This document shows positions 8,376 to 17,233 of a stretch of 64,000 nucleotides of DNA, in pieces. The number at the start of each line of letters is the position of its first letter. Within the stretch, counting starts at the first letter, position 1. The position numbers and the translations under genes were made by a program. Source of the DNA: a virus. The stretch is taken from IMG/VR virus record IMGVR_UViG_3300036770_004821, positions 1 to 64,000 of that record. The stretch is one strand, 5' to 3'. The notes below the pieces were generated by a model. It was not told where the DNA came from. It ran no database searches and saw only the letters and a list, made by a program, of their open reading frames with translations.

Positions 8376-11021
8376 CTAACTTATATATTCCCACATATAT
8401 GAACGATCCCCATACTCATCAGTATACCATCTATCACCATCACTATCTATAAAAGTATTTTCTTCATTTATTCCATCTATAATAAACCCAAATGGAGACA
8501 TATCTTGCTCTACTTGATTCTTTTGTTCTTCATAAATTCTTTTTCTAATATCCTGATCAGTTAATTCTTTAAAATAATCTTGTAGTATTAACCAAGCATA
8601 CATTACAAGACACATCACTAAATCATCATTTCTTCCCTCTTCTGCCTCAAAAGAATTTGCTTTTTGTATAAAGGTAGTAAGTTCATTAATAATTTCAAAG
8701 TCGTTGAAAATCAATTTATTATCTTCTATTAAGGTTTTTAAATTTAAACAACCAACTTTTTTGGTTGTTTTGGACATTTTTACCCCAAGTTGAACTTTTT
8801 TACCAGAAAATCCTTGACCTAAAATTTGTCCTGCCCTTCCCCTCATTGAACTCATAAGAAGATTAGGATATTCTAAATCATAATGAAGTCCTGCAGCCAC
8901 TTGATCTCCAACATCATTAACTTCACATAAAATATATGCATTATTATATGATTTTGCCACATCTTTAATTATGTTTGGAAACAGTATTGGTCTTATTTGA
9001 TTATTTCTATATTTTGCTACTACCTTGTGAGGAAACTGTGATACATCAATTACTACAAATGCAGAAAAGTCTTTTTCAACTCCACGAGCAACATCTACAG
9101 TAACAACATATGTATGATCTTCTTGGGGATCTTCATAAACATCTAGTCCTGCACTTGAAGTTTTTGGATTATCAAATATTAATCTATTTAATATAGGACC
9201 GGAAATTAATGTATCTGAGGAACCCAAAAATAGACATTCAAATTCTTGTCTCCACTGAGATTCTGAAGTATTTGCTATGGTAGTTCTTTTAAACTCTTCG
9301 TCTCTTCCTGGAACATCAGTCCAATGAACTTCAATTGGAACATACTCATTTCTATTTTTTTGAGCATCATCCCAAAGACGATAAAAATGATTCATTCCAT
9401 AAGGAGTACTTACAACTATAACCTTAGAAGATTTACCTGAAGTAATTACAGGATATACAGAACTAAAAAAGTTATCAGCAACTGTATTTGGAACGAATGC
9501 AAATTCGTCCAAAAAAATAATATTATAAGTACCACCTCGAATAGAAGATGCTGAAGTAGAAGCTGCAGTTATCTTGGACTTATTTTCAAGTTCTAAGGAT
9601 CCCTTGTTCCACGATAAGACCCCTTGTTGCAACCACTTGGGTAAATTCTCATATCCTGTCTGAAGACGGGTTAGAAGGTCTCTGGCAGTGTTTGCTTTGT
9701 TTGCAAGAATAGCAATATTTACATTATCATTAAATATCGCATAATGGAGAAGATATGAAACTACAGTTGTTGAATTGTGAGTTGGTATAAAAGTTCTACC
9801 ACATAAGAATAAATGATCATCGCTATCTACAGAAATACAAGCAACAGGAACACTATTGACCTTTTCAATTTTTTGGATGTATATTCTTTTATCTTGTGGT
9901 CTTAATGGTCTACTATTATTGATAAGATTATATTTTCTGGGAAGATTAAATACTCTTTCTACAGTTGTAAATGAAACTGTGTGATATAAACAATCTTTTA
10001 TTTTTTTAACTCTTATTCTTGATTTAATTCCTAAAGATGAAAGTAATTCTACAAACTGTAATGTAAGTTCATAATTTTTTTGATAAAATTCAAAAGATCT
10101 TGTATTTGGTTTTAATGATCCATCAGTATCCATTAACCCACGTAATAACTCAAGTCTAGAATTATATGAAGATCTTAAGTAAATCTGAGGAATGTGTTTA
10201 TTTTTTAATAAATTATTTTGTTTTAATTTTTGATACAATCCATCACACTTAAATCTAATGCAATTATTATCTTCTCGTAAATATTCAATTTTTATTTTAT
10301 CTTTATAAAATTTAAAATCATCTTTATGTGAAACAATTCTAGAATCTGCGGAATAACCATCACCTAACCATACTCCAAGAAGGTAAGGATCAATTGGTAA
10401 TTCTTTTTCTGTTACAAAGTTATCTAAAGGTTTTGATATTTCTATGTAATATGAACCACAAACACCAAAACCTTTTTTATTATTTTTTTTCTTCTCGTAT
10501 ATTTTTGCAATTTCTTCAGAATTGATAATTTTTTTACCAGAAGACCAATAAGAACTATTCACTTCCCATAAATGATCAGCATCTGCAACTATTTCTTCAC
10601 CATTATCAAAATAAAATTTATAACAATTGTGATTAAACATAGTTTCTGTTTTTTTAATAACAGAAACTGATTTTCCTGAAGGTGATAATATTTTATCACC
10701 TTCAGAAATATCTCCCATTGTGGTCCAACCATTAGGTGTTGGAATAGGAGTATCTAAACTTAATGCTTTACCACTTTGTCTAGGTAATTTACATATACTA
10801 AATCTATTCTCATGAAAAGTTTTTACCATATTTTCCTGAAAAGGATACATGTCAAAAGTTGTTAATCCATGATCAAGGGTTGTAATTTTTATATATTTTT
10901 TTGCAAAATAAACAGGATCTTGAGCGCATTTAATCCACTCAAGAACCTGTTCTTCCGTAAATTCAATTTTGGTATTTGCTTTCTTGAGCAAAGGATTGCC
11001 CAAATAATGTTCTTCAGACAT
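8376..11021 (-). CDS. 17: Terminase large subunit gp17, interrupted in frame by an intein
   Basis: An 881-aa precursor: N-extein 1-85, intein 86-416, C-extein 417-881, giving a 550-aa spliced packaging ATPase/nuclease. The N-extein ends in the Walker A part LPRQSGK and the C-extein resumes STTVVSYLLHYAIF, so splicing rebuilds GKSTT. Walker B is IIFLDEFAF (D505, E506). The nuclease domain has TVDVARGVEKDFSAF (D643), CEVNDVGD and GRNDDLVMCL. The motor cannot bind ATP without splicing, so packaging depends on it. The gene overlaps the upstream HNH gene by 8 nt. The small subunit gene 16 is 2.4 kb upstream rather than adjacent. Confidence 0.96.
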   Translation of the reverse strand: MSEEHYLGNPLLKKANTKIEFTEEQVLEWIKCAQDPVYFAKKYIKITTLDHGLTTFDMYPFQENMVKTFHENRFSICKLPRQSGKALSLDTPIPTPNGWTTMGDISEGDKILSPSGKSVSVIKKTETMFNHNCYKFYFDNGEEIVADADHLWEVNSSYWSSGKKIINSEEIAKIYEKKKNNKKGFGVCGSYYIEISKPLDNFVTEKELPIDPYLLGVWLGDGYSADSRIVSHKDDFKFYKDKIKIEYLREDNNCIRFKCDGLYQKLKQNNLLKNKHIPQIYLRSSYNSRLELLRGLMDTDGSLKPNTRSFEFYQKNYELTLQFVELLSSLGIKSRIRVKKIKDCLYHTVSFTTVERVFNLPRKYNLINNSRPLRPQDKRIYIQKIEKVNSVPVACISVDSDDHLFLCGRTFIPTHNSTTVVSYLLHYAIFNDNVNIAILANKANTARDLLTRLQTGYENLPKWLQQGVLSWNKGSLELENKSKITAASTSASSIRGGTYNIIFLDEFAFVPNTVADNFFSSVYPVITSGKSSKVIVVSTPYGMNHFYRLWDDAQKNRNEYVPIEVHWTDVPGRDEEFKRTTIANTSESQWRQEFECLFLGSSDTLISGPILNRLIFDNPKTSSAGLDVYEDPQEDHTYVVTVDVARGVEKDFSAFVVIDVSQFPHKVVAKYRNNQIRPILFPNIIKDVAKSYNNAYILCEVNDVGDQVAAGLHYDLEYPNLLMSSMRGRAGQILGQGFSGKKVQLGVKMSKTTKKVGCLNLKTLIEDNKLIFNDFEIINELTTFIQKANSFEAEEGRNDDLVMCLVMYAWLILQDYFKELTDQDIRKRIYEEQKNQVEQDMSPFGFIIDGINEENTFIDSDGDRWYTDEYGDRSYMWEYIS
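9774..10766 (-). mobile_element. Class 3-like intein with LAGLIDADG homing domain in gp17
   Basis: Residues 86-416 of the precursor (331 aa). It begins with Ala (ALSLDTPIPTPNGW), not Cys or Ser, and ends FIPTHN before Ser+1. Block B is ADADHLWEV with Trp at 152, block F is VACISVD with Cys at 395, and block G has Thr at 414 before His415-Asn416. This W-C-T set with no residue-1 nucleophile is the signature of class 3 inteins, where the block F Cys starts splicing. The middle holds both dodecapeptide motifs of a DOD endonuclease: LLGVWLGDGY (~214-223) and LLRGLMDTDG (~292-301). Both look intact, so homing may be active. Confidence 0.92.
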
Positions 11022-11532
11022 AATTTTTTATATTCATATTTTCTGCAACATACTTACACATCATTATAAAATGTTCTTGAGAGTAACTTTGTTTCATCAT
11101 GTTTATATCTTTCAATACTAATTGAATATTATTTTTAATGTAACCCTTTTTACTATCAATTCTATCTATGGATGCTAAGGATTTTTGAGGATGTCCTGAT
11201 TTTGGAAATTCAATGTCTAAATTGGTAAGTCTACATTTATAATTTTGTTTTTCCATTACATCGGCAATATCATCCATAGTAATATCCCAGAGTATACCTC
11301 TCGTTTCAGCACAAGTTTTAAACATATTAAACCAAGAAATTCTTATTCCTCTATACCATCCTCTATTGCAATTAGAATCTTTTTTATTTGAGCATTTTTT
11401 GCAAGTTTTATTCAACCTCAAACTTTCATATGCATAATTTCTTCTCAAATAACTTTGTATTTCTCCACATTCCGGACAAGGTTTGTAGTATCTACCATCT
11501 TCTCTTTTTTCTATATGTATTAATTTATTCAT
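11014..11532 (-). CDS. HNH homing endonuclease (free-standing)
   Basis: A 172-aa protein from ATG at 11532; a GTG start 14 codons earlier is possible but lies above the late promoter box at 11556-11563. N-terminal zinc-ribbon pairs are CPECGE and CKKCSN. The C-terminal half has the HNH core: CRLTNLDIEF, SIDRIDSKKGYIKNNIQLV and a final INMMKQSYSQEHF, as in phage group I-intron-like HNH enzymes. It overlaps the first codons of gene 17 by 8 nt, so it likely entered immediately upstream of its probable target region. Confidence 0.85.
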   Translation of the reverse strand: MNKLIHIEKREDGRYYKPCPECGEIQSYLRRNYAYESLRLNKTCKKCSNKKDSNCNRGWYRGIRISWFNMFKTCAETRGILWDITMDDIADVMEKQNYKCRLTNLDIEFPKSGHPQKSLASIDRIDSKKGYIKNNIQLVLKDINMMKQSYSQEHFIMMCKYVAENMNIKNYV

Positions 11533-11555
11533 ACTAATATTTTTAATACTATAAT

Positions 11556-11563
11556 TATTTATT
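11556..11563 (-). promoter_or_regulatory. Late promoter box AATAAATA before HNH/gene 17
   Basis: Minus strand AATAAATA, 24-31 nt ahead of the ATG at 11532. It supports that ATG as the endonuclease start and may also drive gene 17. Confidence 0.55.
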
Positions 11564-11584
11564 ATAATTACCACTTCACTTTTA

Positions 11585-11839
11585 TTACCACTTTATTTTG
11601 TCAGACCACCAGGCAGCTGACATTTTTCCTTTTGCTATATTTTTTGCATGTCTTGCTTTAAATCTTTCACGACGGTTTGCATATTCTTCAGATTCACCCT
11701 TTTTCTTTGGCGATCCTTTTACTCCTCTTTGTCCAAAGCGAATGATTTTTTCTTTTCCATCTTCACATGCTTTAACTACATGAGATTTTCCAGTTTGAGA
11801 ATCACCAACTGCTTGTGCTTTGGGTTTATTGCAAGGCAT
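11585..11839 (-). CDS. Small basic conserved phage protein (84 aa)
   Basis: An 84-aa Lys/Arg-rich protein, HVVKACEDGKEKIIRFGQRG then RRERFKARHAKN and ending AAWWSDKIKW. The layout KxxEDGKEKxIRFGxxG ... RxRxxARHxxN ... WWSDKxxW recurs in small proteins of many phages and large viruses; I recall the family as uncharacterised. It sits between the 540-aa protein and the HNH gene, inside the terminase block. A nucleic-acid binding role would fit its charge but is not shown. Confidence 0.65.
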   Translation of the reverse strand: MPCNKPKAQAVGDSQTGKSHVVKACEDGKEKIIRFGQRGVKGSPKKKGESEEYANRRERFKARHAKNIAKGKMSAAWWSDKIKW

Positions 11840-11850
11840 CTCTGCCTTAT

Positions 11851-13473
11851 TTACTTTTTTTCTTCAAATATTTCAACCTCTTCACCCATAGGTTTTACAT
11901 AGTTTTTGTTGGGACCCATTTTTGCACCACTACCACCTCTATATGCATAGATTAGAGGTTCTCCTTCTTTGAAATCCGCAATTCTATGAATTACTACTCT
12001 AGATCCTGGGTAAATTTTTTGTATTTCATCAGAGATTTCAATTCTTGAAGGAACTTTTGCTTGTGGGAAAAATATTTGAATAGTGTAATACTTGCCTCTC
12101 CAAGATAAAGTTACAAAAACATTATTTCCTGTTTTTGCAGGCATTCTTGCTGCTTCTTCTACACAATTTGGAACTTCTTTTCCGTCTTTTATTTTTGTTT
12201 TTGGATTTCCTAATTTTTTACCTTTCCAGCATTTGCTCGCCCCAACATTTGCTCTTGCCTGTTCAATTCCTTCCTCTATATCTAATGTCTTTGGATATCC
12301 TTTTTGTCCTGGTTTTTTCTTGGGAAGACCTTTTTCCCTACGTTTATGAATATTTGCCCAGAGTCCAGGATTCTCTTCTTCTATAGATCCAGATTTAATA
12401 ATATCAATAAACTCAGCATAATAATTACCATTTACATCTCTTACTATAGAACTTTCTTTTTGAGTTTCCATTTTTTTGAGTTTACTGTAATAATTGGGAA
12501 GTTCGTCCAAATGCTGAAGGGCAGTTATTCTTGCCTTACTTTTATCTGAAGTATGTTCAAATTCAACTTTTGTTCCGATTTCAATTTGCTTATGGATTTG
12601 ATCTAAAGAAACCCCATGCTTTTTAGCAAGTTCTTCTGGTGACTTATATGATTTTGTTGGACCCTTTGGATCCTTTTCTTCTGACATTGGACATTTATGT
12701 TTTCCATGAACAGGGCAAGGTTCACCTTTTCCGGTATGAGCACATGATTCTCCAACTGGTTTACCTATTCCAACTTCAGTTGGTTTAATTTTTTGCCCAG
12801 GGACCTTCATTCCTTCAGGAAGAGGTTTGCATACTTTATCTGTATTACACCAATACATTCCTTTTCCACACTTTTCTTCTCCAAGAATTTTTTCAACCAA
12901 AGAAATTTCTTCTTTAAATGGAAGAGAAGGACCTTTTAATTTTGACTTAGCAACATTTGCTTCATTTGGATTTGGACTTTTAGTTAGACCTCTTATTTTT
13001 GCTTGTTTTTGAGTTGTTCTATGAGATTTGGGGTCAATAGTATGACTTATTTGTTCTTCAACCTTTTCATCACTTTGAAGATACTCTGCTGCAGTATCAA
13101 TATAATCTGCTGCTTTTGTGATTTTTGATTGAACCCAAGCGGGGAGTTGTTGCTTACCAGACTTTATAGATTTTCTAAGATTTTGAACTGCTTTCTCAAT
13201 TGAATCCAATTCATTTCTTGCCATATAACCTTCATCATCTGATTTTTGCCCAGATGAAATTTCTTTATGGTCTTCGTGAATTTTTTTCATTTTCCCCTTA
13301 ATCCAATCGTCTGGTATCTTTTTATATTTATTTTTAAAAGAATTGTGAAGTTCTTTAGCAGTGACATTATGAGATTTCATAATTTTTCTCATTAAATTAT
13401 CAATAGAATCATAAGAAATATTATCTAATTCTAATAATTTTTTCTTTAGTTCTAATACTGCTCGATCTAACAT
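11851..13473 (-). CDS. Multidomain hypothetical protein between terminase genes (540 aa)
   Basis: A 540-aa mosaic protein. Residues 1-70 are a helical head (LELKKKLLELDNISYDSIDN). Around 285-340, LAKKHGVSLDQIHKQIEIGT and EFEHTSDKSKARITALQHLD look like the DUF5661 helical domain seen in phage proteins. Short Cys motifs (CGKGMYWCNTDKVC, CAHTGKGEPCPVHGKHKC) may bind metal. NPGLWANIHKRREKGLPKKK is a recurrent phage motif. The C terminus (VTLSWRGKYYTIQIFF ... YPGSRVVIHRI) matches the 105-aa protein at 3003-3320. Probably a structural or internal protein; function unknown. Confidence 0.65.
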   Translation of the reverse strand: MLDRAVLELKKKLLELDNISYDSIDNLMRKIMKSHNVTAKELHNSFKNKYKKIPDDWIKGKMKKIHEDHKEISSGQKSDDEGYMARNELDSIEKAVQNLRKSIKSGKQQLPAWVQSKITKAADYIDTAAEYLQSDEKVEEQISHTIDPKSHRTTQKQAKIRGLTKSPNPNEANVAKSKLKGPSLPFKEEISLVEKILGEEKCGKGMYWCNTDKVCKPLPEGMKVPGQKIKPTEVGIGKPVGESCAHTGKGEPCPVHGKHKCPMSEEKDPKGPTKSYKSPEELAKKHGVSLDQIHKQIEIGTKVEFEHTSDKSKARITALQHLDELPNYYSKLKKMETQKESSIVRDVNGNYYAEFIDIIKSGSIEEENPGLWANIHKRREKGLPKKKPGQKGYPKTLDIEEGIEQARANVGASKCWKGKKLGNPKTKIKDGKEVPNCVEEAARMPAKTGNNVFVTLSWRGKYYTIQIFFPQAKVPSRIEISDEIQKIYPGSRVVIHRIADFKEGEPLIYAYRGGSGAKMGPNKNYVKPMGEEVEIFEEKK

Positions 13474-13475
13474 AT

Positions 13476-13916
13476 TTACTTTTCTTCTGGATTTAATTTA
13501 TTTTTTAATAATTTTGATAATTCAGCAGTAGAACCAACAAACAAAGCATTTGTCACATTAGTAGGACCACTAGATTGCTTAACTTCTTCTATATCTTTTA
13601 ATTTTTTTTGTAGTTCCATCAATTTATCTGTTGCATCAGAAACATTCTTAATTAATTGTCCAACCACTTCATATGCTCTCGGAGACTCGGTTTCTTGTGC
13701 AAGTTCTAGAATACTATTGATTGCTTCTTGCCCCTTTTCAATTATAGAATAAAAATTTCCTCTAGAGTATTCATAATCTTTCTTTATATCACTGAGTAAA
13801 GATTTAGAATCTCTTTCAGAATCAACTTTTTCTAAATTAGAAAAATCCAAATCTTTTGACACAATTTCACTTGAAACATTGAACACTTCATTTAACTTAT
13901 CAAATTTCTTAGTCAT
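13476..13916 (-). CDS. 16: Terminase small subunit gp16
   Basis: A 146-aa mostly helical protein. The centre (SIIEKGQEAINSILELAQET, PRAYEVVGQLIKNVSDATDK, LMELQKKLKDIEE) is the coiled-coil core of T4-like gp16, followed by TNVTNALFVGSTAELSKLLK, a conserved C-terminal segment of the family. It forms rings that regulate the large terminase and recognise DNA for packaging. It is separated from gene 17 by three inserted genes. Confidence 0.9.
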   Translation of the reverse strand: MTKKFDKLNEVFNVSSEIVSKDLDFSNLEKVDSERDSKSLLSDIKKDYEYSRGNFYSIIEKGQEAINSILELAQETESPRAYEVVGQLIKNVSDATDKLMELQKKLKDIEEVKQSSGPTNVTNALFVGSTAELSKLLKNKLNPEEK

Positions 13917-13920
13917 AAAT

Positions 13921-14925
13921 TTAACTAAAATCTAAACCACTAAACCCAAAATCATCTCCAATTTGTATTAGATCATTATCCTGTTCTGTGATTACTTTAA
14001 CCTCAGTTCCAGAAACGTGACTTGTTATTGGAGTTCCATAAGAACCTCTAATAACATTAAGAATATTTCCATTTTTACTGGAAACATATAAAGTCTCATT
14101 ATTTATAGTGAAATAAGATTTTTCTGGTATATTAGAAGCATTTTGTACTTCTATAATTGTTGAATCAATATCAACATCATCACTCAATATAGTAGTAGAT
14201 TGATCACTATAACTTTTTGTTGCTACTGGTTCAATAGAATAAGTAAGATCTCTTGATGTAGATTTAGTGTCTCCAGAAACAAATCCAAGAGAAACTTTTT
14301 TGATAATATCTTTAGATACTCCACTGAGTACTGGTCCAAATAAGTAAACTTTAGCAGTAAATTTTAGAGTATATATTAAAGCTCTTCTTGTAGTAAAATC
14401 CCCTTCATAATCATCTTGCATTAAAATACTATTTAATATAATAGGAATATCTCTTTTTTCTCCTATTGTTTCAATTAAATTTATTGATAATGTATATGAA
14501 GGTTGAAAGTACGGTAAAATTTGTTCAACAATTTGAAGCATATCATCATTGAACTTAGTAAATATATTTAACTCAAAATCCATATTATATGGAACTGGCA
14601 TATAAGTTTTCTTTATATCAGTTGAATCTGTTACTGATTTAGATAAAAAACTTTGTGTAGTTGTTAATTTTCTTGACTGATCGTAAGATAATCCGTTAAA
14701 TTCAAATGACATTCTTGGCAACGTTATTTGAACAGGACTATTTAAATTTGGCTGTTGTTCTATTCTTGCTAAAAACTTTTGGGTGGGACCATACGCAAGA
14801 GGAACTTTCATTATAGAAGTTGTTTGACCTTGATCGTTAGATTGTTTAATGGTTATATCATTGAATAATGAACCAAATCCTATGATTGTTTTTCTAAATA
14901 TTTCGTGATAAAAGTACTCAAACAT
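13921..14925 (-). CDS. 15: Tail terminator/sheath stabiliser gp15 with C-terminal extra domain
   Basis: A 334-aa gp15-like protein. MFEYFYHEIFRKTIIGFGSLFN, IKQSNDQGQTTSIMKVPLAYGPTQK-like segment and PRMSFEFNGLSYDQSRKL are family marks. T4 gp15 (272 aa) caps the tail tube and sheath and joins the neck. Residues ~250-320 are an added domain (DSTIIEVQNASNIPEKSYF, NNETLYVSSKNG, VIRGSYGTPITSHVSGTEV) whose pattern recurs in three large tail proteins of this window. Confidence 0.93.
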   Translation of the reverse strand: MFEYFYHEIFRKTIIGFGSLFNDITIKQSNDQGQTTSIMKVPLAYGPTQKFLARIEQQPNLNSPVQITLPRMSFEFNGLSYDQSRKLTTTQSFLSKSVTDSTDIKKTYMPVPYNMDFELNIFTKFNDDMLQIVEQILPYFQPSYTLSINLIETIGEKRDIPIILNSILMQDDYEGDFTTRRALIYTLKFTAKVYLFGPVLSGVSKDIIKKVSLGFVSGDTKSTSRDLTYSIEPVATKSYSDQSTTILSDDVDIDSTIIEVQNASNIPEKSYFTINNETLYVSSKNGNILNVIRGSYGTPITSHVSGTEVKVITEQDNDLIQIGDDFGFSGLDFS

Positions 14926-14955
14926 TTTTCTTACCTATTTGATATATTTAACAAA

Positions 14956-16386
14956 TTACGGAATTCCAAAAGGATTTTTTTCATCAAAATCTAAAATTTT
15001 ATTACCTTCGTCTTGAATAATATTATTTTGCCCATAATTATCATTTAAATTATTTAAATTAAAAAATCTTATACCATAACTAGCATTTGATGTTTCTCCG
15101 GTTATAATTTCCCCAGGAACAAAGACACCTGTTGCATTTGAAACTTCTAATATTTTTGTTACTGAATTCCACGATTTAACTCTTGCACTAATACTACTAA
15201 TACTTCCAGTAACAACCTCATTGTATATGTAAGTTCCTAATCCAACTATAATATTAGGGGCACCAATAATAATTTGAGGTGCTGAAGTATATCCTAGTCC
15301 TGAATTTATTATCCTTATTTGCGTTACAGATCCAGATCCATTAATTACTGAAACTGCTTGTGCCGGAACTGAAGAGATTCCAACAAAACTAACTGGAGGT
15401 GGGACCAAATATCCAGAACCAGAATTAGTAACTGTAATAATTCCAACTATACCATCTCCTATAGTTGCTACTGCTTGTGCTCCAGATCCACTTCCTCCAG
15501 TGAATGAAATTTTTGGAGCAATAGTATAACCAAATCCAGGATTTGTTAATTGAACTCCTTGTACTCTAAGTAAAGTTTCATTTGGTTCGCATAAATCTAC
15601 AATACCACCTAGCATTGTTGCTATTCCGGTAGCAGTTACTCCTCCAAAAGGTGCAGATGAAAAAGATACACTTGGAGCATTTTTATATCCTGATCCTCTA
15701 TTTGTAATTGTTACAAATCTAACACCACCATTTACAATATTAGTTGATGCAGATGCAGTTGATCCAAATCCTACCATCTGTAGGGTTTGTGTTACTGAGA
15801 ATTGTGGTCTATCAATTATATCATCTCCAGTTCCATCGCCATCATATCCACCTCCATCAGGATTATCAATGAAATCAATACCAGTATCAATAATTTCATT
15901 CTGATATCTAAACAGTTCACATCTTAATTCATAAACATAATTCTTTCTTAATTGATAGAATGGTTTTTCATGCTCAACATATTTAATTTCAAATAATCTA
16001 TTTCCAAATGGAAAATAAATTAAATCACCTTCTTTAGGTCTTTTTGATAGTTTTATGTCTGGAATATTTTGAATCAATACTGATATGTAAGTATCATATC
16101 TTTCTTTAGAAATTATTAAATTTAGATCATCTAACTCCTGAATACCAAATTTTGAAAGAACGGTTCCTTGCCCACCATATCCTTCATATGAATCTACATA
16201 TGCTTCTATTGGATATGCAAAATTAAAATGAGATTCTATTACTTCTTTTATAACTGTCTTTTCAGTTACATATCTTCTTGGAAGATAATAAACATCAACT
16301 CCATACATTCTTAAATGTTCGTTAATTAGATCTTGTAGAAGACCTTGTTCAGTTGGAGAACCTTGAAGAAAAAATGGATTTAACAT
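14956..16386 (-). CDS. 14: Neck protein gp14 with GSGY repeats
   Basis: A 476-aa neck protein. The N-terminal ~160 residues (HLRMYGVDVYYLPRRYVTEK, VLSKFGIQELDDLNL, FEIKYVEHEKPFYQL) match T4-like gp14 (256 aa). Four tandem beta repeats follow: TITNRGSGYKNAPSVSF, QLTNPGFGYTIAPKISF, TVTNSGSGYLVPPPVSF and IINSGLGYTSAPQIII. The C-terminal end (NNIIQDEGNKILDFDEKNPF) returns to the gp14 core. With gp13 it completes the head-tail neck. The repeats probably form an outward spike or decoration. Confidence 0.93.
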   Translation of the reverse strand: MLNPFFLQGSPTEQGLLQDLINEHLRMYGVDVYYLPRRYVTEKTVIKEVIESHFNFAYPIEAYVDSYEGYGGQGTVLSKFGIQELDDLNLIISKERYDTYISVLIQNIPDIKLSKRPKEGDLIYFPFGNRLFEIKYVEHEKPFYQLRKNYVYELRCELFRYQNEIIDTGIDFIDNPDGGGYDGDGTGDDIIDRPQFSVTQTLQMVGFGSTASASTNIVNGGVRFVTITNRGSGYKNAPSVSFSSAPFGGVTATGIATMLGGIVDLCEPNETLLRVQGVQLTNPGFGYTIAPKISFTGGSGSGAQAVATIGDGIVGIITVTNSGSGYLVPPPVSFVGISSVPAQAVSVINGSGSVTQIRIINSGLGYTSAPQIIIGAPNIIVGLGTYIYNEVVTGSISSISARVKSWNSVTKILEVSNATGVFVPGEIITGETSNASYGIRFFNLNNLNDNYGQNNIIQDEGNKILDFDEKNPFGIP

Positions 16387-16390
16387 ATTT

Positions 16391-17233
16391 TTATCCGATC
16401 ATATCAAGAGGTGGAAGTTCATATGTTAAGAACATTTTCTCAATTATAATGTCTATTTCTCTTTGACCATCATCATAAAGTTGTCTACCATTTAATTCCA
16501 CTCCTCCAGGAAGTTTTACTCCTTGAAACTTAATTAAATTTTGCCCCCATTGTTTTTTAATTAAAGCAGTTAAATATTCCTTTAAAAATGAATCATTCCA
16601 AACTTTTGAAAAATCATTTGGATCCATCATTCTATAACAATCGATAATTAAAATTTCTCCTGCTCTTAATGATCCCCAATCAATATCTAAATATAACCTA
16701 TCTTGTCTTTTATTAAATCTAATTTGTTTTTGAGTTGTTAACAACCAATTTAAATCTTCAAGATAAGTTTTTACCATTGAATAAGTTAAAAGATCAATAG
16801 ACCCCCAATAGTAAATATCATTTAAAAATAACTGATATTTTATACTAAACATACCACTTGAAAGTGTATTAGATCCTTCAAATTGAAATATTTTGTTAAC
16901 ACCAATTACGTGAGAAGGTATTGGTAAATAATTTCCAGTTTCATAATAATTAAAATCAGTTGGAGTTCCTGTTATATTTACAGAAACTGTAGAGGTAGTA
17001 ACTCCAACTGAATTATAAGTTTTAGATCTTCCTCTATCAATATCTTCTTGAGTTACTTCATATTTAAGAAAAGTTTGATATACTCCATCAAAATGCCTTT
17101 CTTGAAATAATTGAATAGCATCATCTACAAGATCTTCTATTTGCTCTTGAGCAATATTTATCTCAAGAACAGGAGCACCTAATTTTCTTAGGCAATAATC
17201 TATTAATTCTTGTCGAGTTGATGGTTGTGCCAT
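16391..17233 (-). CDS. 13: Neck protein gp13
   Basis: A 280-aa neck protein that joins the portal to the tail with gp14. Family marks are TRQELIDYCLRKLGAPVLEI near the start, FQERHFDGVYQTFLKYEVT, DLLTYSMVKTYLEDLNWLL, and DCYRMMDPNDFSKVWNDSFL. Length is close to T4 gp13 (309 aa). Its ATG overlaps the stop of the upstream 54-aa gene (TAATG). Confidence 0.95.
   Translation of the reverse strand: MAQPSTRQELIDYCLRKLGAPVLEINIAQEQIEDLVDDAIQLFQERHFDGVYQTFLKYEVTQEDIDRGRSKTYNSVGVTTSTVSVNITGTPTDFNYYETGNYLPIPSHVIGVNKIFQFEGSNTLSSGMFSIKYQLFLNDIYYWGSIDLLTYSMVKTYLEDLNWLLTTQKQIRFNKRQDRLYLDIDWGSLRAGEILIIDCYRMMDPNDFSKVWNDSFLKEYLTALIKKQWGQNLIKFQGVKLPGGVELNGRQLYDDGQREIDIIIEKMFLTYELPPLDMIG

Noticed and set aside
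8376-11021. Group I intron in gene 17
   Set aside because: The insertion is in frame, encodes intein splicing blocks at both ends and is thus spliced as protein.
11533-11574. GTG start for the HNH gene
   Set aside because: It overlaps the late promoter box and lacks a ribosome site; ATG at 11532 is more likely.
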